NCBI GenBank assembly: GCA_003022385.1
Contig: PYGV01000006.1
Span: 1 to 60,979 of the forward strand
Length of the DNA stretch: 60,979 nt
Reading direction: 5' to 3'
Source of the DNA: a filamentous cyanobacterium CCP3
GTDB taxonomy: Bacteria > Cyanobacteriota > Cyanobacteriia > Phormidesmidales > Phormidesmidaceae
Below the pieces are notes generated by a model, which worked only from the letters and a program-made list of their open reading frames with translations, ran no database searches and had not been told where the DNA came from. Made by a program: the position numbers and the translations under genes. This document shows, piece after piece, positions 39,895 through 49,638 of the stretch. Every line of letters begins with the position of its first letter. Positions within the stretch are counted from its first letter, which is position 1.

Positions 39895-40380
39895 ATGAGT
39901 ATTGTCACGAAGTCAATCGTGAATGCCGATGCTGAGGCTCGTTACCTCAGCCCCGGTGAGCTGGATCGCATCAAGGGCTTTGTTACCTCTGGCGAGCGCC
40001 GTCTGCGGATTGCTCAGGTGCTGACCGAATCCCGCGAGCGCATCGTTAAGGAAGCGGGCAACCAGCTGTTCCAAAAGCGCCCCGATGTTGTTTCTCCCGG
40101 TGGCAATGCCTACGGCGAAGAAATGACCGCCACCTGCCTGCGCGACATGGACTACTACCTGCGTCTGATCACCTACGGTGTGGTCGCTGGTGACGTTACC
40201 CCCATCGAAGAAATCGGTCTGGTGGGCGTGCGTGAAATGTACAACTCCCTGGGCACCCCTATTCCCGCTGTGGCTGAGTCTGTGCGCTCCATGAAAGCTG
40301 TTGCAACCGGTCTGCTGTCCAGCGATGATGCCGCTGAAGCCGCATCCTACTTCGACTATGTTGTCGGCGCTATGCAGTAG
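39895..40380 (+). CDS. apcA: Allophycocyanin alpha subunit
   Basis: 161 residues, exact family length. It carries phycocyanobilin on Cys81 ([14 protein letters not shown]) and builds the phycobilisome core cylinders with ApcB. The start [20 protein letters not shown] is canonical and is preceded by GGAGGA (39881-39886) at good spacing. High use of strongly expressed codons is visible. Cotranscribed with apcB (64-bp gap). Confidence 0.99.
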   Translation: MSIVTKSIVNADAEARYLSPGELDRIKGFVTSGERRLRIAQVLTESRERIVKEAGNQLFQKRPDVVSPGGNAYGEEMTATCLRDMDYYLRLITYGVVAGDVTPIEEIGLVGVREMYNSLGTPIPAVAESVRSMKAVATGLLSSDDAAEAASYFDYVVGAMQ

Positions 40381-40444
40381 TCGCAGCTGCGCTACTCCGT
40401 CGATTCGTTGTTGAGATTACGTCAGTTCTAAGGAAGCTTCACCA

Positions 40445-40930
40445 ATGCAAGACGCCATTACTTCTGTTATCAATTCCTCCGACGTGCAGGGCAAGTACCT
40501 GGACGGCTCCGCCCTCGATAAGCTCAAGGCCTACTTCCAAACCGGTGAACTGCGGGTTCGTGCCGCTAGCACCATCAGCGCTAACGCCGCTGAAATCGTG
40601 AAGGAAGCCGTGGCTAAGTCCCTGCTGTACTCCGATATCACCCGCCCCGGTGGCAACATGTACACCACCCGTCGCTATGCAGCCTGCATTCGCGACCTCG
40701 ACTACTACCTGCGCTACGCCACCTACGCCATGCTAGCTGGGGATCCTTCTATCCTGGATGAGCGCGTGCTGAACGGCCTCAAGGAAACCTACAACTCCCT
40801 GGGTGTACCCATCGGCGCTACTGTTAACTCGATCCAAGCCATGAAAGAAGTCACCGCTAGCCTGGTGGGCGCTGACGCCGGTAAAGAAATGGGTGTTTAC
40901 TTCGACTACATCTGCTCTGGCTTGAGCTAG
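40445..40930 (+). CDS. apcB: Allophycocyanin beta subunit
   Basis: 161 residues. Partner of ApcA in core trimers. The bilin-binding Cys81 is in [16 protein letters not shown] and the methylated asparagine position is Asn71 in RPGGNMYTT. An AAGGAAG site precedes the ATG. It ends 253 bp before apcC, with a hairpin in between. Confidence 0.99.
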   Translation: MQDAITSVINSSDVQGKYLDGSALDKLKAYFQTGELRVRAASTISANAAEIVKEAVAKSLLYSDITRPGGNMYTTRRYAACIRDLDYYLRYATYAMLAGDPSILDERVLNGLKETYNSLGVPIGATVNSIQAMKEVTASLVGADAGKEMGVYFDYICSGLS

Positions 40931-40951
40931 TCCAGGCTCATCCATTGCGCT

Positions 40952-40966
40952 TTAGCCATGGGCTAA
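40952..40966 (+). promoter_or_regulatory. Hairpin between apcB and apcC
   Basis: TTAGCC-ATG-GGCTAA (40952-40957 with 40961-40966), extended by a few imperfect pairs, 21 bp after the apcB stop and without a T run. It probably acts as an mRNA stabiliser or attenuator that keeps apcC expression below apcAB (inference from apc operons elsewhere). Confidence 0.5.
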
Positions 40967-41183
40967 GGCAAATGTAGGCCAGAGTCAGGGGCGAGTGTTG
41001 AGGACACTGGGTTGTGCTGTACTGTCTTCCTGCTGTCCATAGCATTGGCTTTCGACTCTGGCTTTTCAGTGTTCCTAATTCGGTTCGTTTCAAGGTTTGC
41101 TGTCCTTACCGTCGGCAACCTTCAGTTTTGAACCTAGATTGGATTGACATCTGTCCCGTGAGATAGCAGGAGAGTTTTCGGCC

Positions 41184-41387
41184 ATGCGCATGTTTAAGAT
41201 CACCGCTTGTGTTCCTAGCCAAACCAGGATTCGTACCCAGCGGGAACTGCAAAATACCTTTTTTACTAAGCTGGTGCCCTACGACAACTGGTTTAAAGAG
41301 CAGCAGCGAATTCAAAAGATGGGCGGCAAAATCGTTAAGGTTGAACTGGCTACGGGTCGGCAAGGGGCCAACACTGGCTTGCTCTAG
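41184..41387 (+). CDS. apcC: Phycobilisome core linker, 7.8 kDa type
   Basis: 67 residues, exact size. A small linker that caps the outer trimers of core cylinders. The sequence MRMFKITACVPSQTRIRTQ, then ELQNTFFTKLVPYDNWFKEQQRI, is a full CpcD-like linker domain. AGGAGAG (41169-41175) precedes the ATG at proper spacing. Confidence 0.97.
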   Translation: MRMFKITACVPSQTRIRTQRELQNTFFTKLVPYDNWFKEQQRIQKMGGKIVKVELATGRQGANTGLL

Positions 41388-41476
41388 TGGCTTAATTCCG
41401 GACGGTTCCCTAGAGGGGGGCGTAAGCCTATCCAATAAAAATTTTTACTGCATTATTTATAATGCTGCGATACGTG

Positions 41477-41512
41477 CAGGGTCAGCCAAAGGGCTAGCCC
41501 TGCCGTTGTTTT
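41477..41512 (+). terminator. Probable terminator of the apc locus
   Basis: Imperfect 11-bp stem CAGGG..AGCC/GGCT..CCCTG (41477-41487 with 41492-41502, two internal mismatches) with a four-base loop, followed by CCGTTGTTTT. It closes the apcABC transcript before ftsW. Confidence 0.65.
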
Positions 41513-41622
41513 AAGGGTAATTTCTGTGAATTTTTAGCCCGATCAAAAATCCACAAAAAGAGTCCCCTCCGCTATACTTGGCGCTTGAAAGAGTTGACCA
41601 TTGGGCGCATGGGGTTAAGGTA

Positions 41623-42840
41623 GTGAACATTGCTCGTTTAGTTCCATGGGTTGACCCCACAGTAGGTCAGTGGTCAGCGGAAGCGCGCTGGCTGCGGTGG
41701 TTAACCTTTCTATGGCTGGGAGGCGGTTTATTGGTGCTGTTTTCAGCCTCCTACGCGGTGGCGGTTGTGGAGCATGGCTATGGGCTGCACTACGTCATAG
41801 TGCAGCTGCTTTGGGTCGCCATTGGGTTAGTCATTTTTAATCGCATTGTCCATACGTCTTTAGACCGTTTACTCCAGGGATCGGGCATTGTGCTGCTGGT
41901 GCTGGTAGGGCTGGTGGGGCTGACCTTAATTCCGTCGCTTGGTGTAACGGTGAATGGAGCGACTCGATGGCTACCCCTGGGGCCCTTTATGATTCAGCCC
42001 TCAGAACTCATTAAGCCCTGTCTGATTCTGCAGGGGGCGCGGTTGTTTGGCCGCTGGCCGCAGCTCACCTGGACCACTCGTCTCACCTGGCTAGGTGTCT
42101 TCGCGGCCATTCTGGGGCTAATTTTGATTCAGCCTAACCTGAGTACGGCGGCCATTTGTGGCCTTACCCTCTGGCTAATTGCCTTAGCCGCAGGCATTCC
42201 CTACAGCTACTTGCTGCTGACCGCTGGCGGTGGCCTGCTGACCGCTGGGGTCAGTATTAGTCTGAAGGCCTACCAGCGCCAGCGCATTGTTTCATTTTTA
42301 AACCCCTGGGCTGACTCTGGCGACCAGGGATACCAGCTGGTGCAGAGCCTGCTAGCGATTGGTTCGGGCGGCTTTTGGGGACAGGGGTTCGGGCTATCTC
42401 AGCAAAAGCTGTATTCGCTGCCAATTCAGTACACCGATTTTATTTTTGCGGTCTTTGCTGAAGAGTTTGGCTTTATAGGCTGTTTGGTGCTGCTGGGGCT
42501 ATTGGGTGTCTATGCGTCTGTAGCATTGCTGGTGGCGCTGCGGCTAAAACAACCCCTGCATCGATTAGTCGCGGTAGGAGCCATGGTGATATTGGTGGGA
42601 CAAGCGCTGCTCAATATGGGAGTAGCGACCGGGGTACTGCCTACGACAGGGCTGCCCTTTCCCCTGCTGAGCTACGGCGGTAGCTCGATGGTGGCTAGTC
42701 TGGTGACGGCGGCATTGCTGGTGCGGGCAGCGCGGGAAATCAATCTGGAGGCACCGGTACCGCTGCGGCGCAGGGCAGACGCTAACGCTCGGGAGCGCTT
42801 GTCTCTACACATTTTCGACGGTGGCAATCTTACCCCTTAA
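41623..42840 (+). CDS. ftsW: Cell division protein FtsW (SEDS family)
   Basis: 405 residues from a GTG at 41623; a TTG at 41578 would add 15 residues. A ten-helix membrane SEDS glycosyltransferase that polymerises septal peptidoglycan with its cognate PBP. Signature pieces are NGATRWLPLGPFMIQPSEL, LNPWADSGDQGYQLVQSLLAIGSGG, the catalytic-pocket region YTDFIFAVFAEEFGF, and the ending GLPFPLLSYGGSSMVASL. RodA is the close alternative. FtsW is preferred because cyanobacterial FtsW often precedes ccdA (recalled). Confidence 0.88.
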   Translation: MNIARLVPWVDPTVGQWSAEARWLRWLTFLWLGGGLLVLFSASYAVAVVEHGYGLHYVIVQLLWVAIGLVIFNRIVHTSLDRLLQGSGIVLLVLVGLVGLTLIPSLGVTVNGATRWLPLGPFMIQPSELIKPCLILQGARLFGRWPQLTWTTRLTWLGVFAAILGLILIQPNLSTAAICGLTLWLIALAAGIPYSYLLLTAGGGLLTAGVSISLKAYQRQRIVSFLNPWADSGDQGYQLVQSLLAIGSGGFWGQGFGLSQQKLYSLPIQYTDFIFAVFAEEFGFIGCLVLLGLLGVYASVALLVALRLKQPLHRLVAVGAMVILVGQALLNMGVATGVLPTTGLPFPLLSYGGSSMVASLVTAALLVRAAREINLEAPVPLRRRADANARERLSLHIFDGGNLTP

Positions 42841-42914
42841 AGTGAGGCTAAAAACCTGAGAGCGGGTTGCGAGATTGTTACAATAGGGGTTGCTGCACGC
42901 TATTAACTCCGGCA

Positions 42915-43658
42915 ATGCTTCAGAGCCTTCAGCTTTACCTGTATGACATTGCCCAGTGGGCCAATCAGCTCGTCAACGATCAGCTAACTCATATATCTTG
43001 GATTAGTCTTTCGGTAGTGGGGCTGGCGGGTTTGCTGACTAGTCTGTCGCCCTGCCTGCTATCGATGTTGCCCATTATGGTGGGCTACATGGGAGGTTAT
43101 GAAAGCGATCGCCGCCGTGATGCCGTAGCGCGATCGCTCTCCTTTGCCCTTGGTTTAGCTACTACCCTGGCGGTGCTAGGGCTAATTGCTGGGCTGTTTG
43201 GCTACGTCTACGGCCAGGTAGCCTGGGGGCTGCCGGTCTTGGTGAGCCTGGTGGCTATTGTGATGGGGCTCAATCTTTTAGGAATTGTGCCTTTGGCCTT
43301 ACCCGCCGGAGCAGGCCCTACCTTTGACCGCTGGAATTTGCCCACCTGGCTGCGGGCCTATGCCCTGGGCCTGACTTTTGGCATTGTGGCGTCGCCGTGC
43401 AGCACTCCGGTGCTGGCCACCCTGCTGGCCTGGATCTCGACGACGCAGGACCCTGTTTTGGGCAGTGCGCTGCTGCTGGCCTACGCCGTGGGCTACGTCA
43501 CTCCCCTGGTGCTGGCGGGCCCCTTTACCGCCAGTCTCAAGCGGCTGCTGGATCTGCGCCAGTGGTCAAGCTGGGTAACGCCCGCTAGCGGGGCGCTGCT
43601 GCTGGGGTTTGGGGTCGTTTCGCTGCTGTCGCGGCTGCTGCCAGCGGCCTTAGTCTAA
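42915..43658 (+). CDS. ccdA: Cytochrome c biogenesis protein CcdA
   Basis: 247 residues from the ATG at 42915, the normal size; an upstream frame to 42867 is not conserved. A thylakoid membrane thiol carrier that passes reducing power across the membrane for c-type cytochrome haem attachment. The two redox cysteines lie in LSPCLLSML and VASPCSTPVLATLL, with about six helices. It is followed after 76 bp by ccsB, and the two act together in System II. Confidence 0.94.
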   Translation: MLQSLQLYLYDIAQWANQLVNDQLTHISWISLSVVGLAGLLTSLSPCLLSMLPIMVGYMGGYESDRRRDAVARSLSFALGLATTLAVLGLIAGLFGYVYGQVAWGLPVLVSLVAIVMGLNLLGIVPLALPAGAGPTFDRWNLPTWLRAYALGLTFGIVASPCSTPVLATLLAWISTTQDPVLGSALLLAYAVGYVTPLVLAGPFTASLKRLLDLRQWSSWVTPASGALLLGFGVVSLLSRLLPAALV

Positions 43659-43734
43659 ACGTCAAAATTTATAAGGATGAGTGCAGGGATGACCAGTGTA
43701 TTTGTGCTGACCTTCGAGGGATACTAAAGGTTAT

Positions 43735-45153
43735 ATGGCCTCATCTGATGCTCCCAGCGGCTCCCTATGGCATGGAGTGCGCACCTACTTTCGGCAAGAC
43801 CTGCTGCCGCTGCTGGCCGATCTGCGGCTGGCGATTTTGCTGCTGCTGGCGATCGCGGCCTTTAGCGTCAGCGGTACCGTAATTGAGCAGGGCCAAACCC
43901 TGGAGTTTTATCAGGCTAACTACCCCGACGATCCGGCTCTGTTCGGCTTTTTGAGCTGGAAGGTAATTTTGATCAGCGGGCTAGACCACGTCTACCGCAC
44001 CTGGTGGTTTCTAGCCCTGCTGATTGTGTTTGGGGCCAGCCTGATTGCCTGCACCTTTACCCGCCAGTTTCCGGCCTTGGGCGCAGCTCAAAACTGGAAG
44101 TACTACAGCCAGCCGCGCCAGTTTCAAAAGCTAGCCCTGAGTGCCGAACTGAGCGAGACCGACCTAGCCGCGCTCTCCGGCCAGCTGGTCAAAAGGCGCT
44201 ATCGGGTGTTTCAGGATAGTTCCCAGCTCTACGGGCGCAAGGGCATCGTGGGCCGTATTGGCCCAATTGTGGTGCACGCCAGCATGATCCTGATTTTACT
44301 GGGAGCCATTTGGGGGGCGATGACCGGCTTTTTTGCCCAGGAACTGGTGCCCAGTGGCGAAACGTTCCAAATTCGCAATATTTTTGATGCCGGTCCCTGG
44401 GCTGAACCTCAAATTCCTAAAGATTGGTCGGTGCGGGTCAACCGCTTTTGGATTGACTACACGCCCGAAGGCAAGATTGACCAGTTTTACTCTGATCTAT
44501 CGGTGCTAGACCAGGCGGGCGAAGAGGTCGATCGCAAGACCATTCACGTCAATGAGCCCCTGCGCCACCGGGGCGTGACGCTCTACCAGGCCGACTGGGG
44601 GATTGCGGCGGTGCAGGTCAAGCTCAACAACAGCCCTGTGCTACAGCTGCCCATGCAGCCGCTCGAAAACGACGGCCCTCGCTTTTGGGGCACCTGGCTG
44701 CCTACCCGACCTGATATGAGCGAGGGCGTCACTCTGCTGGCCAGCGACCTACAGGGGTCGGTGCTGATCTATGACAATGCGGGGCAGCTGATTTCTACCG
44801 TTCGCAGGAATATGGCGACAGAGGTCAACGGCATCAGGCTAACCCTGGTAGATGTCATCGGCAGCACCGGCCTCCAGATTAAAGCTGACCCCGGTATTCC
44901 TATGGTGTATGGCGGCTTTGGCCTGCTCATGCTGGGGGTCATGATGAGCTACGTCTCTCACTCTCAGGTGTGGGCATTGGAGCGAGAGGGCACCCTCTAC
45001 GTGGGCGGCAGAACCAACCGTGCTCAGGTGGCCTTTGAACGTGAACTACTGGCGCTGCTGGCTGACCTATCAGAGGATGACCGCAGGGAGGCCGATCGAA
45101 TCTCTCATTCAAAGACTAGCCCAACCGAATTGACCGAAGCCCCGCTGGGTTGA
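43735..45153 (+). CDS. ccsB: Cytochrome c biogenesis protein CcsB (Ccs1/ResB)
   Basis: 472 residues. ResB/Ccs1 component of the System II haem lyase that, with CcsA, delivers haem to apocytochromes f, c6 and c550. N-terminal membrane helices ([21 protein letters not shown], then [19 protein letters not shown]), a third at about 180-200 ([19 protein letters not shown]) and a last one at about 385-405 flank a large lumenal domain with [19 protein letters not shown] (key [12 protein letters not shown]). CcsA is not in the window. Start at the ATG at 43735. Confidence 0.95.
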   Translation: MASSDAPSGSLWHGVRTYFRQDLLPLLADLRLAILLLLAIAAFSVSGTVIEQGQTLEFYQANYPDDPALFGFLSWKVILISGLDHVYRTWWFLALLIVFGASLIACTFTRQFPALGAAQNWKYYSQPRQFQKLALSAELSETDLAALSGQLVKRRYRVFQDSSQLYGRKGIVGRIGPIVVHASMILILLGAIWGAMTGFFAQELVPSGETFQIRNIFDAGPWAEPQIPKDWSVRVNRFWIDYTPEGKIDQFYSDLSVLDQAGEEVDRKTIHVNEPLRHRGVTLYQADWGIAAVQVKLNNSPVLQLPMQPLENDGPRFWGTWLPTRPDMSEGVTLLASDLQGSVLIYDNAGQLISTVRRNMATEVNGIRLTLVDVIGSTGLQIKADPGIPMVYGGFGLLMLGVMMSYVSHSQVWALEREGTLYVGGRTNRAQVAFERELLALLADLSEDDRREADRISHSKTSPTELTEAPLG

Positions 45154-45331
45154 ACCAGCTCAGCTAATTTGAGCGAGGTCGGGGTAGGCAGTTAACAACC
45201 GCCCCTTGGTACCGCCGCCCGAGCCGTTTTGGGTGCTATTTCGTTTCTACCTCTTCAGGCAGATTGAGAGTATAGTCCAGGAGTGATGGTATAGATTAGG
45301 CATTTAACAAACGACATCCTACCTGAAGGCC

Positions 45332-47461
45332 ATGATTTACCTAGGGCTGGAATTTCACGCGGCGATCGCCGCGTCAGGGGCTTTCGGTAGGGCGCTCCCC
45401 TTACCCCTGGGTCAACTTTTACAGGAGCCCATCACCGACCCGGTCGCGATCTTTCTCACAATTTTGGCCATCATGCTGGTCGCCCCGCTGCTGGTCGAGC
45501 GACTGCGGCTGCCGGGCATTATCGGCCTAATTTTGGCTGGTGTGGTGGTCGGGCCTTACGGATTGGGGATCTTGGAGCGCGACAGCACGATTGTGCTGCT
45601 GGGCACGGTGGGGCTACTGTTTCTCATGTTTTTGGGCGGCCTCGAAACCAGTCTCGATGACCTCAAGCGCAACGCCGATAAACCGATTATTTTTGGGCTG
45701 TCTACGTTTGTAGTGCCTATGGTAATCGGCACTGGAGTGATGGTGGCGCTGGGCTACGGGTTTTGGGCGGCGGTACTGGTCGCCTCCTGTTTCGCCTCTC
45801 ACACCCTGGTGGCCCTGCCCGTGCTCAACAAGCTGGGCATTATGCGTCACCCGGCTTCTACCGCCACCCTGGGAGCTACGCTGATCACCAACGTGCTGGC
45901 GCTGCTGGTGCTGGCCGTGGTGGTCAAGGCTGACCAGGGCGACCTTACCCTCGGCTTTTGGCTCTTTCTAATTCCAGCCCTGACAATTTACACCTTTGCG
46001 GTGCTGTGGGGCGTGCCTAAGCTCGGTCGCTGGTTTTTTAAGCAGTTTGGCCACGATGAAGGGGCCGAATTTACGTTTGTGCTGGCGGCCCTGTTTGTGG
46101 CTTCGTACCTGGCCAGCCTGATTGAGATTGAACCCATTGTGGGCGCCTTTTTGGCCGGGGTCGCAATTACCCAGATCATCCCTCGCCTGAGTCCGCTGAT
46201 GAATCGGGTGCAGTTTATTGGCAACACTCTGTTTGTACCCATTTTTTTGATTTCGGTGGGTATGCTGGTCGACCCGCTAATTTTGGTGCGCGAGCCTCAG
46301 ACGCTGCTGTTGGTCAGCATCATTGTGCTGGCGGAGCTAGCCAGTAAGTTTTTTGCGGCCTGGGTGGCGGCTCGCTGGTTTAAGTGGAAATTGCCCAGCA
46401 CGATGGTGATGTTTGGCCTGTCGATGGCCCAGGCCGCTTCGACTCTAGCCGCTATTACCATTGCCTTCGACATTGGGCTGGTGGATGAGGTGGTGGTCAA
46501 CGCCATTATTGTGATGATTTTGGTCAGCTGCGTGCTGTCGCCGTGGGTCGTCGCGCGCTGGGGGGCGCAGATCCAAACCGAGCCGGTCGAGGCCAACGCT
46601 GCCTCATTCGACGGTTCGAATACACCAACGGCTTCGGCCCTGGGCCAGCGCGTTTTGATTCCGGTAGCGAATCCCAGTACTGAAGACAACCTGCTACAGC
46701 TGGCGATTATTTTGACCAAGCGGGTAGAGGGCACCCTGCTGCCCCTGCACGTGCTGCCCGATCGCAACCAGCCCATTGCCGAGGCCGATAAAACCCGCCA
46801 AAACCGCCTGCTCGACACCGCCGAAACCATTGCCCACGCCGCCACGATTCCGGTCGAAACCATTGGCCGCATTGACGACTCCATTGCCTGGGGTATTTTG
46901 CGCACCATTCAAGAACGCAATGCCGACCTGCTGATCTGCGGCTGGAAGGGCTTTTCGACCTATCGAGAGAATTTCTTTGGCAGCGTCATCGACACCATCG
47001 TGCGATCGGCGACCATTCCGGTGCTGATCAGCCGCTTTCCGCAGCCGATTGAGAATACCGAAAAAGTAGTGCTGGCCATTACCGGCAGGCAGGCGAATCT
47101 GGGGCAAATTAAGCAGACCCTAACCATTACTCAATGTCTAGCCGAAGAGCTGAAGGCCCCGCTCCAGGTCGTGCAAATGACCGTGGGCTCGGCCCGCGAT
47201 TCTGGAACGGATCGCTCTGCGAATCGCAAGCTCACCGCTCTGCTGCAGGAGAAGGACATTGCCGTGCAGCCCGTGCAGGGCAACACCGTTAAGCGGGTGT
47301 CAGAGGCGGTGCAGCCCAACACCCTGCTGGTGCTCATCGCCAGCACCCGCATTGTTGGCCAGTCGGCCCTGGGTCGAGAGCCCGAGGCTATTACCAAAGC
47401 CAACTGGGATACCAACATTCTGGTGCTGCACTTTCCCGCTCAACCCACAAAGCACGCCTAA
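45332..47461 (+). CDS. CPA2-family cation:proton antiporter with C-terminal UspA-like region
   Basis: 709 residues. About twelve membrane helices in residues 35-415 form a CPA2 Na+(K+)/H+ antiporter (LRLPGIIGLILAGVVVGPYGLG, LFLMFLGGLE, VASCFASHTLVALPVLNKLG, IEPIVGAFLAGVAITQIIP). The cytoplasmic tail (about 435-705) has two universal-stress-protein-like lobes: QRVLIPVANPSTEDNLLQLA with DLLICGWKGFS, and VVLAITGRQANLGQIKQTL with LLVLIASTRIVGQSALG. This is a domain order seen in cyanobacterial NhaS5-like proteins (recalled). The ion and regulatory ligand are not determined. Single gene. Confidence 0.88.
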   Translation: MIYLGLEFHAAIAASGAFGRALPLPLGQLLQEPITDPVAIFLTILAIMLVAPLLVERLRLPGIIGLILAGVVVGPYGLGILERDSTIVLLGTVGLLFLMFLGGLETSLDDLKRNADKPIIFGLSTFVVPMVIGTGVMVALGYGFWAAVLVASCFASHTLVALPVLNKLGIMRHPASTATLGATLITNVLALLVLAVVVKADQGDLTLGFWLFLIPALTIYTFAVLWGVPKLGRWFFKQFGHDEGAEFTFVLAALFVASYLASLIEIEPIVGAFLAGVAITQIIPRLSPLMNRVQFIGNTLFVPIFLISVGMLVDPLILVREPQTLLLVSIIVLAELASKFFAAWVAARWFKWKLPSTMVMFGLSMAQAASTLAAITIAFDIGLVDEVVVNAIIVMILVSCVLSPWVVARWGAQIQTEPVEANAASFDGSNTPTASALGQRVLIPVANPSTEDNLLQLAIILTKRVEGTLLPLHVLPDRNQPIAEADKTRQNRLLDTAETIAHAATIPVETIGRIDDSIAWGILRTIQERNADLLICGWKGFSTYRENFFGSVIDTIVRSATIPVLISRFPQPIENTEKVVLAITGRQANLGQIKQTLTITQCLAEELKAPLQVVQMTVGSARDSGTDRSANRKLTALLQEKDIAVQPVQGNTVKRVSEAVQPNTLLVLIASTRIVGQSALGREPEAITKANWDTNILVLHFPAQPTKHA

Positions 47462-47471
47462 GGTGAACTTT

Positions 47472-47615
47472 GGACTGGCGATTTTCGATTTTGGTTCAGG
47501 CGAAAGGTATCCGGCGCAGGCTCACCTACCATCTCTAATGCCAAACAGGGTCTCACAATTGCCGAGGTTAGCGCATTTCGTAATCACAATTGACCAAAAT
47601 CGCCAATCCAAAATC
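47472..47615. repeat. Imperfect inverted repeat with GGCGATTTT/AAAATCGCC arms
   Basis: TGGACTGGCGATTTTCGATT (from 47471) and, on the other strand, the similar block around 47593-47615 (ACCAAAATCGCCAATCC) form partly matching ends of a 145-bp segment filling the gap between the converging antiporter and amidase genes. Related CCAAAATC repeats occur upstream of gcvP (about 2868-2890). It may be a decayed mobile repeat. Confidence 0.4.
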
Positions 47616-47626
47616 TATACACTTCC

Positions 47627-49258
47627 CTAGGGCCGACCGTTCAGGTAGTTAATAATGCCCTGGGCGATCGCCTGCCCCATTTGGGCCTGCCAGCGGGGGT
47701 CGCGCAGCTTTGGCGCATCGATCGCTCCGGTGACAAAGCCAATTTCGATCAGGGCCGCAGGCATAGAGGTGCGGCGCAGCACCAAAAACCGGGCCTGGCG
47801 GACGCCGCGATCGTTCATGGCCATCGTTCCTAGGACCTGTCTCTGTAGGGCGGTCGCCAACACCTGGCCTGAATCCGAGTAGTAGTAGGTTTCCAGGCCA
47901 TTGACCTCTGGGCGCTGCATATTGACCGCGTTGGCGTGAATGCTGACAAACACCGTCGCCCGCGCCGTCTCCGCCATAGTGGCGCGGGGCTGTAGGTCAA
48001 CCGTTTGGTCGCTCTGGCGTGTCATCTGCACCGCAATGCCCTGAGCCTGCAGGGCCGCCGCCGTGTGCTGGGCCACTGCCAGCACCACGCCCTTTTCCTG
48101 CAGGCCGCCAATGCCTACGGCCCCCGGGTCAACCCCGCCGTGACCCGGATCGAGCATGACCAGCACCTGGCCTCGACTCGGTGCGCTGGGGGCAACCGTG
48201 GGCTGCGGCACTGGGGTGGCTACCACCGGGGGAGCGGCGGTGCGCTGGACCGGCGGCGCGGCCCCCCCGTTAATAACCGGCAGCACCACCGTGGTCGGCG
48301 GAGCGGCAATCTGACTGGGAGCCATGCCAATGGGCGTCACCCAGATACCGCCGCTGGCCAGGGGCGTAATTTGCCAGTCGGGGCTGTGCCCATCCAGCGT
48401 CAGGGTGACGCGAATGGCTGGCGGAGCCGTTGCGAACTGAATCAGACTCCAGCGGGAGATGCCGTAGCGCCCCTGGGGCAGCGCCGCAGCCACCAGCCCT
48501 GGGGCAATGGCCGCATCTAGCAGGTCAATGACAATCTGCCGCGACTGACTCGCATCGCGGGTGCGGTACACATGCACCTGGGGGGCAGCCCCAGCGGTGG
48601 GAATAAAAAACCCTTCAGCGGTGGTCTGAACGCCGCGCAGCACTGTAGCCGTAGCCCTGACCGCCGCCGCCGTCACCTGGTTGCGGCTAATCAGCGGCGG
48701 CAGCGGCTCGGTGCCTACCGCCGTCAGGGACCGCGAGGCGATCGCTTTAGAGAGGTCAGGAATGGTTAAAGCGCTATCGGGAAACGCGCTGCTGGGGCCG
48801 CCAGTCTCAGTAGCGCTGGGCAGCTGCACGACCCACTGCTGGTTGGTCATCCCCCAAACCTTTACCTGTTTGGGGTCAAGGCTGTAGTCGGGGCTGAGCG
48901 CTAGCACCATGCGGGTAGTGCGAGGGTTGAGCTGGGTTACCCGCACCGCCTGCACCGGCCCACCAATCATCTGATTGCCCAAAGCGTCATCCGACACAAT
49001 GCCCGGCAGGTCGATCACCAGCTGATGGGCGCTGGCCAACAGACTGACCTGGGGCTGAACCCCACTCTCAGTAGTAAAAATCAGGCGGTTTTGGCCAGTG
49101 TCAAACTGCCAAGCCTGTAGCCGTGCGCTGGCCCGAGCCGGGAGGCTTCCCAACAGGCACACCCCAGCCACGCCAACTACCCCAGAAAAAAACTGCCTTA
49201 GCCGCAATTGGGCCAATCTCCCACACACCACAGAATTCGGCCTGTCTTCTAACCGCAC
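47627..49258 (-). CDS. amiC: N-acetylmuramoyl-L-alanine amidase with AMIN domain
   Basis: 543 residues. The N-terminal signal segment (about 20-45, FFSGVVGVAGVCLLGSLPARA) is followed by an AMIN domain (about 45-140, peptidoglycan targeting). A second AMIN-like stretch (about 200-310) leads to a Pro/Ala-rich linker and an Amidase_3 catalytic domain (about 365-540). Zinc ligands are visible: His in MLDPGHGGVDPGA, Glu in GGLQEKGVVL and His in VSIHANAV; the catalytic Glu is in ALIEIGFVTG. It cleaves the stem peptide from MurNAc at septa, and in filamentous cyanobacteria AmiC enzymes also drill septal nanopores (family knowledge). Confidence 0.93.
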   Translation of the reverse strand: MRLEDRPNSVVCGRLAQLRLRQFFSGVVGVAGVCLLGSLPARASARLQAWQFDTGQNRLIFTTESGVQPQVSLLASAHQLVIDLPGIVSDDALGNQMIGGPVQAVRVTQLNPRTTRMVLALSPDYSLDPKQVKVWGMTNQQWVVQLPSATETGGPSSAFPDSALTIPDLSKAIASRSLTAVGTEPLPPLISRNQVTAAAVRATATVLRGVQTTAEGFFIPTAGAAPQVHVYRTRDASQSRQIVIDLLDAAIAPGLVAAALPQGRYGISRWSLIQFATAPPAIRVTLTLDGHSPDWQITPLASGGIWVTPIGMAPSQIAAPPTTVVLPVINGGAAPPVQRTAAPPVVATPVPQPTVAPSAPSRGQVLVMLDPGHGGVDPGAVGIGGLQEKGVVLAVAQHTAAALQAQGIAVQMTRQSDQTVDLQPRATMAETARATVFVSIHANAVNMQRPEVNGLETYYYSDSGQVLATALQRQVLGTMAMNDRGVRQARFLVLRRTSMPAALIEIGFVTGAIDAPKLRDPRWQAQMGQAIAQGIINYLNGRP

Positions 49259-49549
49259 GGCACGGCGATCGCAGCCAGTTTACTACGCCAGCTCCAGCTT
49301 TCTGTAAACGTTCGATTTGAGCGTCAGAAATTGGCCCTCACGCGCCAAAATAGCCGTTTAAGCCCCTGCTGAGCGGCTGAATTGGCTCGATATTAGCTCA
49401 CTTTTGATGAAGTAAAACCGCAATTGTTTAGCTGCGGTAAAACTTTAACCGCCCCGGCCAAAACTGACCCACACCTCTCTCTAGAGTCGCTACGATGGCC
49501 CGAGGACGCTGGTCAACGCTTTGATTGCAGGTATTGGCGATAACCAGCA

Positions 49550-49615
49550 GCGCCAAAGTAGCGCCAGGTTATCGCCAGATCAGCGCCAGATCAGCGCCAA
49601 AGTATCGTCAGCGTG
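49550..49615. repeat. Six tandem 11-bp repeats upstream of the GH9 gene
   Basis: Successive 11-mers begin at 49550, 49561, 49572, 49583, 49594 and 49605, on the pattern (G/T)CGCCA then four variable bases. Units one and five are identical (GCGCCAAAGTA) and units three and four differ only in their first base. The array ends 23 bp before the GH9 ATG. The 11-bp pitch suggests co-facial protein binding. The remaining part of the gap (49259-49549) shows no gene or clear promoter. Confidence 0.75.
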
Positions 49616-49638
49616 CAATAGCTTAAAGGGGGTCTGAA

